Positions 24,116-36,180 of a stretch of 41,278 bases of DNA are shown here, in pieces (positions within the stretch are counted from its first letter, which is position 1; every line of letters starts with the position of its first letter). A program made the position numbers and the translations under genes. The notes beneath the pieces were generated by a model. It was given only the letters and a program-made list of their open reading frames with translations. It was not told where the DNA came from and did no database searches. Source of the DNA: Apostichopus parvimensis (Eukaryota; Echinodermata; Holothuroidea; Aspidochirotida; Stichopodidae); the NCBI GenBank assembly GCA_000934455.1, contig KN888233.1:14328-55605 (forward strand), read 5' to 3'.

Positions 24116-26752
24116 GGGAGGGGGGAGGGGGGTGGGGGAGGTTTTGTGTTAGTTAATGCATCTAATTACATAATTTTATAATGTATATGTATTATCATAC
24201 TATTATGCTTATGTCATGATGATTGTAGGCACAAAACAATGAAGAAAACACAAACAAGACACTTTAGAATTGCCAATTGTATTTTGCAAGTTTTGTGATA
24301 GGCACATTTTGGTGTTTTAACACAATTGTTTTTCGTATTTTTGTTTTTAAGTTTTTATTTTGCAAAACCTTCCGTTCGTTATGAATAATTATTCATTTGA
24401 AATTACAATGGATAACTAAAAATCCAGATATGAAATTGAATCATATCACAGTAGCATTTTGAAATTCTCCCCCCCCCCCTCCTCCCCTCCAAAAAAATAT
24501 TTAAATCTCCCAAAACTGAAAATCCCCCCCCCCCCGAAAAAAAATTGACTATGGGGATTGCCCCCCTTTTAACATCCTTGCACTAAGAATCATTGTCATG
24601 CAAAGCAAAACTGAACATCATAAGGAATTTACTTGCCGTGTCTTTACTTTCTGTGTTTGCATGCAGGATGTACATTAAATGTTGCAATACATTTGTCGAT
24701 GCTATTTACTAACCTAAGGGGTTTTTAAAGCAGACAAAATTGCTCTCTTTCTGCTTCTCATCTACTAGATACAATTAAAACAAAACTTTATTCTGTGAAC
24801 GTATAAATATAATATGTGCAGAAGAAGGAAAACAAACTTATCAGAAAATATTACATAGTTAGCCAACAGTACTACCCAAGTTAAACTTTAAAAAAAAACT
24901 AACAAGAAAAATATGAGCTATCAAAAATAAAACTGTAAGAGTTATCTGAAAGAGGGGGGCCTAACTGCCCAGTGGAATGAAAACAGAAACAAATAAACAG
25001 TATCTCCAAGGAGAGTCCCTTATACAGAGGTAGGAAGAAAAATAAAATAAACACAAAACAAAATCTGGCCTGTAATATAGATGCTAATAGTAGGAGATCT
25101 AACAAGAAGCATTCCTCCACTCCTGTGTCCATCCCCTGTCATTCCCCCCTCCCGCCCCCACTGCCCACCACCACGACACATTAATAGAACATTGTCCATG
25201 ATGGTACATTCATTAACTTTAATAATTCCATACAAGGTTTTGCAGTTGACCATTTTGCACTTGGAATCTTTTGATTGAATCATGCCAAGGATTTGAAACT
25301 AGTAGAAAAACTTTACGTTATAGCATAATCACATGCAACATTTTCAATGTCAATTTAGAGCACAATTTCCTACAATGTTAATTTTTTTCTGTGCACATGA
25401 CAAAGCAACTTTTCCTTGTATTCAGGTTGTTACTAAATGAAAACTTAAGTCATGCTAAGATGATACTGTGAGGTTGTCTATAATAAATGCTGTCCTCTAC
25501 CCTATGCCTGTGTGCAAGCTGACACATTTATCGTCAGTATGATGTCAGTAATTGTTTGTGGTGCTAAACATGAAATGTTCTTTCCAAAGGTAAAGAATGA
25601 AAATACCTCAGATAAATATGAGATTTGTGGCTGTAAATGCCATGCATGAATTACACTAACATCACACATGAGTACATCCAAAGTTACTGTATACATGGAA
25701 TTGTAGTTGCTTCAAGAAACTAATCTGATGTTTTTCTTGTGGCACTGTGGCAATTTTTCTTCTTTAGGTTAAAAATGATTTATTTATTTCAACAAGGGTA
25801 GTACACCTACACAAGTACTACAGAGGGAGTAAAATCAATGATTCTGTGAAATTTGCTTATTGATTTAACAAATGGACACAATTTTCCATTGGAAGCAATA
25901 TTTAATTGGAAATTTTGCACTGACAACTACAGTTACACATTTAAACAAGAAAGATTTGAAATGAATGTAAAACTATTATGCCTTTGTCCATCCACAGTCA
26001 CATCAAAAAGAGCTAGCTTGATCAACACACCTGACAACAATATTAATTATGTGTATGTATACCCAATGACCTTCTTTGTTTCGATGGGTTTTGCTTATAT
26101 TATATCCATTTAAACATAGTATTAATTAGTTACCACCCCTGGGGACATACCCCTGACCTACTCATCTTGTTGAGTCGACAAATAATGAATCTAATGAGGT
26201 AATATTCAGTGAGCTTACCCAAGTAAGGTTGTAATATCAAATGTAATCTCATAACTTTATTTTAATTGTTACAGATGAAACTAAACCACTCATCCAGCCC
26301 ACCTCGTGTTAAGATGACAATTTACTTAATACGGTTAGCCAATTACTTGCTAGGATAAAGTTCTAATGATGCCACGATAACAAATATGTTATCCACACAC
26401 TTGTTAGTATTTGACCAAATCCAAGTTTCAAACACACACTAATTTAAAGTAAAATTAATTGTTGAGTAATTGAAATGTCTTTTTGGACCGCTTCATCAAG
26501 TGAGCTACAGCAAGTCATGTTGGGATAATCATAAAGGTATATTAAGATATCAAATTTCAATGCAAACTTTATGCTGCAGTTGTGTACACCTATCCTATTC
26601 AGCACACACAGGCAAAAATCAAGAGGATTATTAATAACAACATTAATAAACTAATAAAATATGTTTTCCCAATTGCATCTTCGCAAAAGGAGTTGGTGCC
26701 TGCTGGATGTAATACCACACAGTCATAAAAACAGAGTACTGTATTCTCCTCT

Positions 26753-27120
26753 TTAAAGGGTGTGAAGACTCGCGCAAAAAGAAATGTCTGATGCCGGTAA
26801 TCTGACCTAGTTTCGAATGAGGTGTAACAGAAGTGTTAGACACCACCATCGATCCCAGAAAATACACACACAGCTTGCTACCGTCGGTAATTAGACACTA
26901 GTGTACAGTCAGTACATACAGCTGCGGTCAATACCCACAGCACAGTGTACAAACGATACAGCGATGGACATCTCAGGTCCAGCTAAAGATAACAAGGTAT
27001 CATGTTTCACTACTGTCTGCATTTTGTAGCGACATGAACAAAACGTCACTTGCAAGCAACAGAAAGTTAACTTTTTCAGATGGTCGCACGTGGTTTGGGG
27101 CGAGTCTTCAATGCCTTTAA
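26753..27120. mobile_element. TTAA-type MITE, copy 2 (3' of DDI1)
   Basis: This 368-bp copy is closely similar to 18228-18596, with the same TTAAAGGG...GAAGACTCGC left end and GGCGAGTCTTC...CCTTTAA right end. It lies about 380 bp beyond the DDI1 stop codon and could fall in its 3' UTR. Confidence 0.85.
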
Positions 27121-27496
27121 CATGACAAGCACCAAGTTAGTATTAAGTGGCTCCCAACTCACCACATCCTATGGCTGGTTCTACCCGAAGTACTCCACAG
27201 AAAAACCAAGTATTCACTCTACTTTTTAGCATCTACTCCCCAAAAGACAAACAGTTGAATGCTACACACACACTATCATCAGTGTCAGATCAAATCAAAT
27301 AAGTTAGCATTGCAATCTGTACAGGCAGTCTATTGTAATAAATCTGTATAACGTCCAATTTTCATTTACAAAACGTCTTTACACTTCTGCTACTTCCTTG
27401 TTAATCAAACTTGAATGTTAGTTATACAATTGGTCAGTTCACTGCTTCCGTTGAATATTCATCAGGGTTTCTCCAGCGTTCCTATTCCGCTATTCG

Positions 27497-30400
27497 TCAT
27501 TGCTGGCCGGGTGCTTTAAATGACTTGGCGATCAGCTTTGCTGCAGCGAGATTCGAATCTCCGTTGCTATTGGCTAGTTCTCTGAGGACGTCGTCTCGCA
27601 GGAAGCCCATTTCTACCAGTTTTGCGACATCTGCTTCCTGTACCGATGGATTTGGTTCTGCTTGTGCATTGGATTGGTTCATGTTGCTTGGTCCCGCTGT
27701 ACGAGCAGACAAGGTTTAAAAGTAGGTAAATGAATAAAAAACAACAAAAACACTGGAGAATTAAAAGCAAAGAACACACTAGCGAGGGATTTGCTGCAGG
27801 ATTACATACCTTATGATTATCTACCAACTGAACTTTCCAGCCCTTCCTCGGTGGCAATCCCTATATAACCATTTCACCACAGTACATGGAATACCATGTT
27901 ACCATGGATGTTACCAGAGTCGCATCAGATGCAGCCCGGCCTTTGAACTTTTCTCTTCGACGTCACACATTGCGTGACAAAATGGCACCAAAATAGTTTT
28001 CCAACTTTTCTCTTCCTACTGAATTGTTGTTACATTTTACACATGGATTACAGTAGTTCTTAATATTTTAAATGCATCATGAATTATTTTGGTTGATTCG
28101 ACATTCATTTCAGCCCAGACTGGCCCCTAAAAACAGCATTGAGAATTGACCTATTAATTCAAAGTGTTCTAGACTTGCATCGAAGGAGACAAACACACCC
28201 TACCAGCATTATTGGTCAATGTGATAACTGTCAGGACAAACTTATCCCAAAGATGCTAAGGAAACTTTTATTTGTTTCCGGAGATATTTCAGATATGAAC
28301 GTTTCTTTTTTTTCTTTTTTTTCACAAACAAGGGTTAAGACTTGGTCAAGTCTTCCTATGACATCATCATGTCCTTCAAACTTGTGTGTTTTTTTCTTTA
28401 TCTAATACACACTGTCTATTTCCTGTAGTGGAGATGGGTTTTGAAAATGCTGAATATAAAATAATGAACCTCGAATTGAAGACAATGATGGGAATGGTTT
28501 CAGTATCAAAACTGTGAACGTCACCTTGAAAATATGAGATGAAAAATAAAGAGAAATTTCAAAAGTTTTTGATTTTATCGGTACTATGAAATCACAGATT
28601 AACAGAATGACAGCGCCAAGTCATACTTTTTAAAAGCTAAGATATCTCCCAAGCAAAACAAGATTTTTTTCTTATCTGTTTGGGAGTTGTTCTTCAAGTA
28701 GATCTCTGTCATATATACTAAGCATGATGGTTGAGTATTGTGTCCCCGTTAAGGCGTTAAGGTATTCCTGTTACCTGTATCATCTGACGATCTCGCTAGC
28801 GCTTCAGCTAACTGTCTGTCCTCTGACTCGGGGCCATCTTGTCTGTTCAGACGAGCACAGGGGGGAAGATCGGATTCCGAGAGGAAAGGAGTTTCCGATC
28901 CGGAGGTGCCAATCTGTAGTTTGTTCTGTTTTAAGTCGATACAGCACTGCAAATTAACCAAAAAAAATGAGTCAGTTGTGAAATAAGTGAATTAATAAGC
29001 ATATAAAGAATCTATTTTAGACACTAACTTGAAGAGCACAAAACATAACTGATTAGAATAGGACTTAAATGGTAACCTCAGGATATCAAACTTCATAATT
29101 TTTACTATCACAGCCTGCCCAAATGCAAAGTCATGATACTGTATTAGTAACTCACACAGCACAGCTTGTATAATACCTAAATCGGGAACCTCAGAAATGC
29201 AAACTGTAAATATTGAAATATTTTAGTATTTATTGAGAATAGTAAGAATCTGGATGCAAAGGCTGCTACAAGCATGTTTAATAAAGTCCTTGCTTCCATA
29301 GCATTTTGTTATGCAATGCCAGTTAAATCATTCCCTCAGAATTCCTAACACTATGGAGCTCTTGCAACCGAAGATGCATTAAATCATATCAATGAAGCAG
29401 GTCATAAATGGTATAGAATAAAGTGAACTGAACCAGGTATTTGTAAAAGCATTACTCTGGGTGAAAGTACATTAACCTGGTGAAAGTAAATTAACATGGT
29501 GTAAGTAGATTAACCTATTGTAAGTAGTAAGTACATTAACCTGGTGTATGTATATTAACAAGGGTGTAAGTACATTAATCTGGTATAAGTACACTAACCT
29601 GGTGTAAGTACATTAAAATGGTGAACATTAACCTGACATTGTAGGTACATTAACATGGTGTAAGTACATTAACATGGTGTAAGTACATTAACATGGTGTA
29701 AGTACATTAACATGGTGTAAGTACATTAACCTGTTGTAAGTACATTACCATGGTTGAAGTACATTAACATGGTATAAGTACATTAACATGGTGTACATTA
29801 ACCTGACATTGTAAGTACATATGAACATGTTGTAAGTACATTAACCTGTTGTAAGTACATTAACATGGTGTAAGTACATTAACCTGTTGTAAGTACATTA
29901 CCATGGTTTAAGTACATTAACATGGTATAAGTACATTAACATGGTGTACATTAACCTGACATTGTAAGTACATTAACATGATGTAAGTACATTAACCTGT
30001 TGTAAGTACATTAACACGGTGTAAGTACATTAACATGGTGTAAGTACATTAAGCTGTTGTAAGTACATTAACATGGTGTAAGTACATTAATCTGTATAAG
30101 TACATAAACCTGTTGTAAGTACATTAACATGGTGTAAGTACATTGACATGGGTGTAAGTACATTAACATGGTGTAAGCACACTAACCTGATGTCGCTTTA
30201 GCATATCTAGACCTAACAGCATGTCCATTGGCTGATTTTCTAATATTGTAAAAGATGTGTGCAAGAAGACTCCACTGATTTCAATCTGACCTGAAAATAA
30301 TAACATGAAAGAAAAAAAAATGAAAAATGAACAAACATGATTATAATTATTTTATCTCTATACTAACTCAATATCATAACAACAAACCATCAACATGACA

Positions 30401-33400
30401 CAGACTCAGTGTAGACAAGAACTCACCATAAGTCATCAAAATAATTCTTCAAAACTCTTAGTTATTGCATGATGTGATTCTGACCAAAGAACTGATAGTC
30501 AATGCTGGCATACATAAACTTGGATTTCAAATCAGAAATAATACTGAAGGATTTATATCTTCAAGAAAACTGCAATAAAAATTTGTTGGACACATGGTTG
30601 TTCAGGTTCCTGTACTAGAGATTGTCACTGCAACGTGCAGCGATGATGTTATGGACACCCCATGTTGATACTGGTCATATTCAGGGAGCCACAAGTGCTC
30701 AGCCTGCACTTTCAGTTTGCGAGCAAGCATCAACATTCAAACTAAATATCAGCTGTAACGTATCTAGTGGCACAGAAAATACACAACGATATTATGTCTG
30801 AGTCAGTTGTAATATCCACATGATTTAAGGTTACCCATAGGTAGGTACAATGACAGACTATAGTAGCACTTATAATGTCTTATGTCTGTTTATATCATGC
30901 TCACATCTCCACTCCATTTTTCTGCCTCCTCATATAAATATTTTTTTCGAGATGATGACAAAATTGACCAGAGTCCAAAATGATATACAGTATGCTACCA
31001 CTTTTAATGCTCTATATATGGCTGTACCAATGCATGTACCGATAAATTTTTCATGAGCCATTTTTCTTTTGATATTGCAAGCTCCAAATCTGGTACTAGT
31101 TGGTGTCAAAGATCCATATGGACATTGATATGCAACAACAGGCTGCCCATTCAAGAGTAATGTAATGTTAATACACAGTGCTTCAAGAAAAACATGCCCA
31201 GACACACACACACACACACACACACACAGATACAGTACTCACCTAAATGAACCCTGCCTATGATCTTCTGAGTTCCAACACCTTTAGCAATGCCTTCCCA
31301 GCGTTTGTCCACCAGTCGCATTATATGGCACCTCTCAGCACAGGCCTGACTCATAATGGTCATTTGGGCACCTTTGAACAAAATTAGACTAAATTCAGAG
31401 ATTCATATTTTTATTATTCAAACTATATTGTTCCTCCAAAACCTGGAAAAACAAGGCAGTTATGATAATGACAAATGCCATCTAGCTTAATGGTTTATAG
31501 TAGACGTACGATGTTATGGAGTGATAGATGGGGAAGAGTAGGGGGAGGGGAAGGGGGTGGGGTTGAAGGTGATGACTGAAGGGAGATGGAGACATTTAGT
31601 ACCATTCCCATATGGTGGTTTCTCTTTTATCTCCAATAATAATTATCACACATAAGCTACACTTGGTGGTGAATTGTTTTGCTTTTTTGTTTTTTTTCCT
31701 TTCCTTTTCTGGGTGGAAGAGGGGAGTGGAGGGCAGTTTTACACCCTTACTCCCTCATAATTCAAGTACATATAATTATGACCAGATCTCTGACAGGGCA
31801 GAGACTGGGTATGACTGTCTGCATTCTCCAATTTGTTACTTTATGTCAGAATCATTCAAGTTTGTAGATAAAGGTATTCCTTTTTTTTTTCCATCCTGAT
31901 CCAAACCACTACAATAGAAGAAGTGTTTAACTTTAGCATAAACTATTCTGTGAATGTCTGCTATTTCTGAAAACGAATATAAATTTTCAGGTTAGCAAGA
32001 CTATTCATTTTTATGAAAGATGATACACCAAACTAATATACCAGGGAAGTATATGTCCCAGTTATTAAAGTCTGGATATAATTTAAATGAATTATTAGGT
32101 TTTATTTAACGGACACTGGCTGCTCACCTGAGTCAACGAATGCCTTGACAGGATGTCCATTGACCTTGCAGTCGATATAGAGCATTATGACTTGGCCAAA
32201 GTTCTCTGGCATATGTTCGATTGCTACCTCCATATTGTCATTAACATTCCTCTGCCTGAAAATTAGCAAACAGAGGAGAATCAAAGAAAAAACCTTGCAA
32301 ACTTGTAGAGGTCAAATAAAAATGTGTGCACTAAATAGAAAAGCTGCTTATCAGCAAACATTACACAGTTACCACAACAGTCATCAAATTTACCGCAGTC
32401 TGCTACAAGCGAAACTTGAAAGAATGACATAATGCCATGTATAACTAGATCATTTCATGCTCTCCCCAACCCCTCCCCCCCCTCCTCCCCACACCCCAAC
32501 TACCTTCCAACAAACCACATGACACAGAATAGTTCCCAATGTTCATAAACAAAGTTCCTTAAATCTGTCTACTTCAGGTGATAAATTTTAGAAATGACTA
32601 AAAACACCATCTTTTTCTCTGTAGTACTAAACACACACGTGACATATTTCTGTACCTTAACTATAGAGAATTAACGTGGGTAAAAAGCCCCACCATGTCC
32701 CTGAAAATCAGCATAACTAAAACAGTTTAAAAATTAATAAATTGTGGCATTTTTAGCATCTAGTTGAGGGACCAATTATGAGTTATGAAAGACTTTCAAT
32801 AATTTCATGATTTTTTATCATAGCAACTAAAAGGAAGCCAAGCTACGTAGAAGTGTGCTAGCTGGTCTCTCAATGTGTTTATCTCAGAAGAGAAAGTCAA
32901 ATCATGTTGTAAATTTTCAAAGCTACAGTAGGTCCAATAAAATTTATCCTTCCAAATTATTTCTTTTGTATTAGCTTTATTCAGTCAGGGAGACTCTTAA
33001 AAAATATGTCAATATTTTAGTAAGTACGAAAAATCTAACCAGATTTATCCGTTTTTTTTTATCATTATTATTTATAATATTACTATTTTAAATGTTTTAA
33101 CATATTGCATAATGTGAATATTTTTAACAGTATGCTTGTAAATTTAAAGCCAAAATATTCACCTGATTTCTTCTGCTATAAGCTGCTGAGCTGAAGCATC
33201 AAATGGATCGGCAGACAACATTCTAATTCTTTGCATCTCCTGGTCTGCTTTGGCTTTCCTTTGTTTTTGTAAAACCTCTGTGAATTTTTCTGATAAAATG
33301 AGAAATGAATGAAATGTCATGTTAAAGTCCCTCCATTACCACATATATAACAGTGAATAGATTTCCAAATGAGATGTCAGACTGTATATATATATAACAA

Positions 33401-35525
33401 ACTTGAAGTCTTATTCCTGTACCATTAGTGGCAAAATAAACATTGGTCAACATCTTTCAAAATGAAAATTTACAATTACAGTAGCTGTCTGTTGTTCTAT
33501 ACTTACAGAACTTTGTAACGCATTACCAGACATTGGTAATTAAGAGGAAAGGAATCTTTATTTGGTGCTAGTATATCTACATTACATATGGCAAAACGTG
33601 CAGCAATACTGTAGGACACAACACCTTATTGATGTAAGAGAAAAATATCAAAGCAATATTCCTGCTCTCCCTCCCAAATCCATCAACGCCTCTCCTTTTC
33701 CTTTAACTATCATGGTCTCTTCTGATTTAACACATTGATTATATGAGGATAAAGCCTCTAGGAAGGGATTAGCTAATGACATCTTTCCCTATTTATTGCC
33801 ATTAGAAGTAACCTACTATTTCTTCTTCTTCCCCCTCCTCTTTTTTTCTCCCTTCTACTGGTGACACCCTCAACGAAACTGTAATATTGACACTTGCTAC
33901 AGTTTAAGGATAGTAGCAACAAAATGTGACATGAAATCTATCTACCTAATGACTCTACAGCATCGGCAAGAGGAGGGTTGGTTTCCTTCAGACGAGATAA
34001 CTGACCAGGATTTGACTGCAGCATCTGTCTCAGGGTAGCTGCATCAGGCTCTACTGGTTGCCTCATAGAAGGTTGCATACCTTGGGGTTGTTGACTGGTA
34101 CCTGGTGGAAGTTGTATTCCACCAAAATCTATAAGTGGTAGGGAACCTGTGGTTGAGCAAGAAATATATTGATTTAAATACTTCCTAGCAAACCTCTAAA
34201 ATAGGAAGAATCACTCACTTTTATGTGACATGTTTCACATTTACAACTAATGAGATTGCTCCTGTTTCTCTAACTTCCTTTAAAGGAACACATTTGAACT
34301 AGGCCTACAGCATGTATGTATGTGTATGTATGTATTTCAGATCCTCCTGCAAGCAGGAACTCGCAAAGAAGCCTCACTGGCTTTATCAAAGCCGCAAGCT
34401 GACCGAAGTCAGTCTCTCACATTCATATTTAACGTCCATGATTATGAATTGTTAATTGTCAACAACTCTGGGCCAAACTTTAGAATCTGTACCATATGAA
34501 TGGGAAAGCTTACTAGGGGCTAGGAATTAGGGTTAGGAAGTAGGGAATAGGGTTAGGGGTTAGGAAGTAGGGTTAGGAAGTAGGGAATAGGGTTAGGGGT
34601 TAGGAATTAGGGTTAGGAAGTAGGGAATAGGGGTTAGGAAAGGTACGGATTCTAAATTAGTACCCAACACTGTAACTGGACTAGACATACATTAATATGG
34701 GAGTGACTCGAACCGGGGACCTTATGATTGAAAGGCAGAGTAGGCCTACCATTTTACCAAGTACCATAGGCCTAACTAATTTATTATTTCATAATTCATA
34801 CCCTCTTGAAAGATGGGAAGCTACTCCTTACGGCCTAACTTTAGAATCTGTACCAGGAAGTAGGGTTAGGAAGTAGGGAATAGGGTTAGGGGCTAGGAAT
34901 TAGGGTTAGGAAGTAGGGTTAGGGGTTAGGAAGTAGGGTTAGGAAGTAGGGTTAGGAAGTAGGGAATAGGGATAAGGATTAGGAATTAGGGTTAGGAAGT
35001 AGGGATCAGGGTTAGGGGTTAGGAATGGTACGGATTCTAAATTAGTACCCTCCTTACATTAGGCTTGTCTGTGGCCAAAGACTGACTCTTCATTGTAAAT
35101 AGCCCTAAGACTTTCATAGGCCAATGCAGTACTGCCAGTACTACAGGGCTTACGCCTAATGTTTAGACTAACATTAACACTTCACTAGGCCTAATGTTAA
35201 GACTAGCGAAGGCCACAGACACTTTTTTTGTGGAACTCATCCTTTTGCTTCTCGTTAACTAACCTTGAGTCTGAGATTGGCTTCTTGGAGGATTCCGAGA
35301 AACAACTCTTCTTTCCAGCAAAAGCATGTCATCTTCCTTCACCCCGTATGAAGCTATCGTTTTCTTCTCATCCAATAATGGCGTTCCATTGTATGAAATA
35401 AAACACTCCGCAGATGGAATGTCACATTCAACTTCACATAAGGCTCTGAAATTTTCAAGTTCAATGTCAGGACTAACTTCCATCGTAACGAAATGTCCTG
35501 TAAATGTTGTTAGATGAACTTTCAT
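27497..35525 (-). CDS. DDI1: DDI1/DDI2 homologue, ubiquitin-dependent aspartyl protease, 8 coding exons
   Basis: Exons in transcript order on the minus strand are 35525-35264, 34146-33946, 33289-33163, 32255-32128, 31371-31243, 30290-30187, 28946-28775 and 27696-27497 (TGA 27497-27499). All phases agree and give 440 aa; human DDI1/2 are about 396-399. DDI proteins bind ubiquitinated substrates and cleave them; DDI2 activates NFE2L1. Residues ~1-77 are a ubiquitin-like domain ([11 protein letters not shown]). A helical linker region follows ([35 protein letters not shown]). The retroviral-type protease domain has its catalytic D238-S-G-A split by an intron after the first base of G240, and the family's [11 protein letters not shown] near 305-316. 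A UBA domain closes the protein (~394-436, [20 protein letters not shown]). The ATG opens the UBL exactly. The UBA is missing from the mammalian proteins but kept in yeast Ddi1. Identity is very secure. Confidence 0.95.
28423..28766. repeat. dispersed repeat family, copy 2 (DDI1 intron 7)
   Basis: Diverged relative of 15512-15835 in the same orientation relative to this strand. It lies almost directly against the DDI1 exon 7 donor (28774). Type unknown. Confidence 0.6.
29456..30186. repeat. ~19-bp minisatellite filling most of DDI1 intron 6
   Basis: Several dozen imperfect copies of TAAGTACATTAACATGGTG (variants with AACCTG or AACCTGTTG) run for about 730 bp. A variant block, GTACATTAACCTGACATTG, recurs near 29625, 29795 and 29948, hinting at a 150-170-bp higher-order period. 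On the minus strand the array starts directly at the 5' splice site of the intron following exon 30290-30187. Confidence 0.9.
31202..31228. repeat. (CA)n microsatellite
   Basis: About 13 uninterrupted CA dinucleotides lie 15 bp inside the intron after DDI1 exon 5. Confidence 0.95.
34318..34750 (-). mobile_element. tRNA-derived SINE, inverted copy, interrupted (DDI1 intron 1)
   Basis: Reverse-strand copy of the SINE at 21409-21662. It has the same tail (GTATGTATGTATTTCAG on plus), body (AGCCGCAAGCTGACCGAAG) and B-box region (GACTCGAACCGGGGACC). The A-box half is degraded or replaced. The body is split at its CAACTCTG/TAACTGG junction by the insertion at 34471-34664. Confidence 0.8.
34471..34664. 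mobile_element. small 8-bp-TSD element with TTAGGG-like core, copy 1
   Basis: The ends form an imperfect inverted repeat whose core is TTTAGAATC(T/C)GTACC. The interior is degenerate (TTAGGG)-like repeat: GGGTTAGGAAGTAGGGAATA. Flanks CAACTCTG (34463-34470) and CAACACTG (34665-34672) match at 7 of 8 positions, as for a target duplication. It is inserted in the SINE, whose uninterrupted sequence is known from the copy at 21.4 kb. Confidence 0.75.
34832..35049. mobile_element. small 8-bp-TSD element with TTAGGG-like core, copy 2
   Basis: Same ends and interior type as 34471-34664. It is flanked by perfect 8-bp repeats CTCCTTAC (34824-34831 and 35050-35057). This supports mobility of the whole unit rather than two unrelated minisatellites. 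Confidence 0.75.
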
Positions 35526-35956
35526 TTTGTTGGTCGTTTTAGGTTTATATTTCTTGAAAATTCACAGATTTGTTTAACCGCGGTGATATGTGGTGTTGAC
35601 AATGACCACTGCTGATTGAGGTGTAAATCGCGACGATAGGTACTGTACGTACACATTGCACGTCGGATTCTTTCGTGGAACACGTTACTATGCGATCTTT
35701 ACATGAGACAGCAGATCATGCACACCGTAGTTGTAGAGTATCAGACGTTCCCTTAAAACGAGCACTAAATAATAAAAAACTTAAAAGAAATCTAAACAAG
35801 ACTATTATGTCAAGGCTGTACATTGAGAAATTAGACAACTTAAAAACTCAAATCCAAAGTACTAGTGACAATAGAGATAGTATCTCACTAAATATTTACA
35901 AGGATCACTTCAGTACGTGCTCTCTATCAACTGAGACAGTTATTTTAACAATGATG
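35526..35956. promoter_or_regulatory. DDI1 upstream region
   Basis: This holds the DDI1 5' UTR and presumably its promoter, read on the minus strand, with a locally CG-richer stretch at 35570-35670. No TATA box could be assigned. The plus-strand frame 35675-36013 has no recognised domain and runs into the U2 fragment. Confidence 0.4.
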
Positions 35957-36000
35957 ATCGCTTCTAGGCTTTTGGCTAAGATCATGTGTAGTATATGTTC
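35957..36000 (+). pseudogene. U2 snRNA 5' fragment (first ~45 nt)
   Basis: Begins exactly at the U2 5' end (ATCGCTTCT) and continues through TTTTGGCTAAGATCA, the branch-site-pairing GTAGTA and ATGTTC. Against the conserved metazoan U2 it has about three substitutions and a one-base deletion. After 36000 the match stops abruptly: stem-loop IIa, the Sm site and the 3' domains are absent. It cannot make a U2 snRNA. Confidence 0.85.
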
Positions 36001-36180
36001 CCTTTCGAGGTGAATGGTGATACACACCCGACGATGATCACACAGTCACAGTCCCGATGCAAGGGGACTGGGATTGGGAGCGGATCAGTCGTTCGGTAGT
36101 TTGGTTTTCGTGCCCAGGTAGACTACTTTCCTGGGGTGACTTTTCTTAAAAAGTATGATGGTAAGTTTTTTATCCTTCAG
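36001..36180 (+). other. unexplained segment between U2 fragment and LINE
   Basis: A CG-richer 170-180-bp stretch (GAGGTGAATGGTGATACAC, then GGGGACTGGGATTGGGAGCG) joins the U2 fragment to the decayed LINE coding sequence. It could be a LINE 5' UTR, the body of an snRNA-headed SINE, or third-party sequence. I cannot assign it. Confidence 0.4.

Larger units (their letters stand above)
22103..27496. other. intergenic region between convergent UTP3 and DDI1
   Basis: About 5.4 kb separates the two stop codons. It must contain both 3' UTRs, though no convincing AATAAA could be fixed. It holds a tandem duplication at 22427-22607, a gap-flanking duplication at 23755-24115, poly-G/poly-C tracts at 24110-24580, and a TTAA MITE at 26753-27120. 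Frames there (for example 22974-23249 and 25853-26113) show no domain or splice-consistent partner. Confidence 0.6.

Noticed and set aside
32128..32255. Retroviral-like aspartyl protease motif (DSGA) suggesting a retroelement
   Set aside because: It lies in a phase-consistent intron-containing gene with UBL and UBA domains; it is the host DDI protease, not an LTR element.
34500..35045. TTAGGG-like repeats as a true telomere or telomere fusion
   Set aside because: The repeats are degenerate, short, split in two blocks, bounded by inverted ends with 8-bp duplications, and inside a DDI1 intron.
35957..36000. Functional U2 snRNA gene
   Set aside because: Only the first ~45 nt are present and with mutations; the Sm site and 3' stem-loops are absent.
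35675..36013. 112-codon plus-strand frame upstream of DDI1
   Set aside because: No recognised domain, it runs into the U2 fragment, and it has no supporting splice or codon signal; probably chance.
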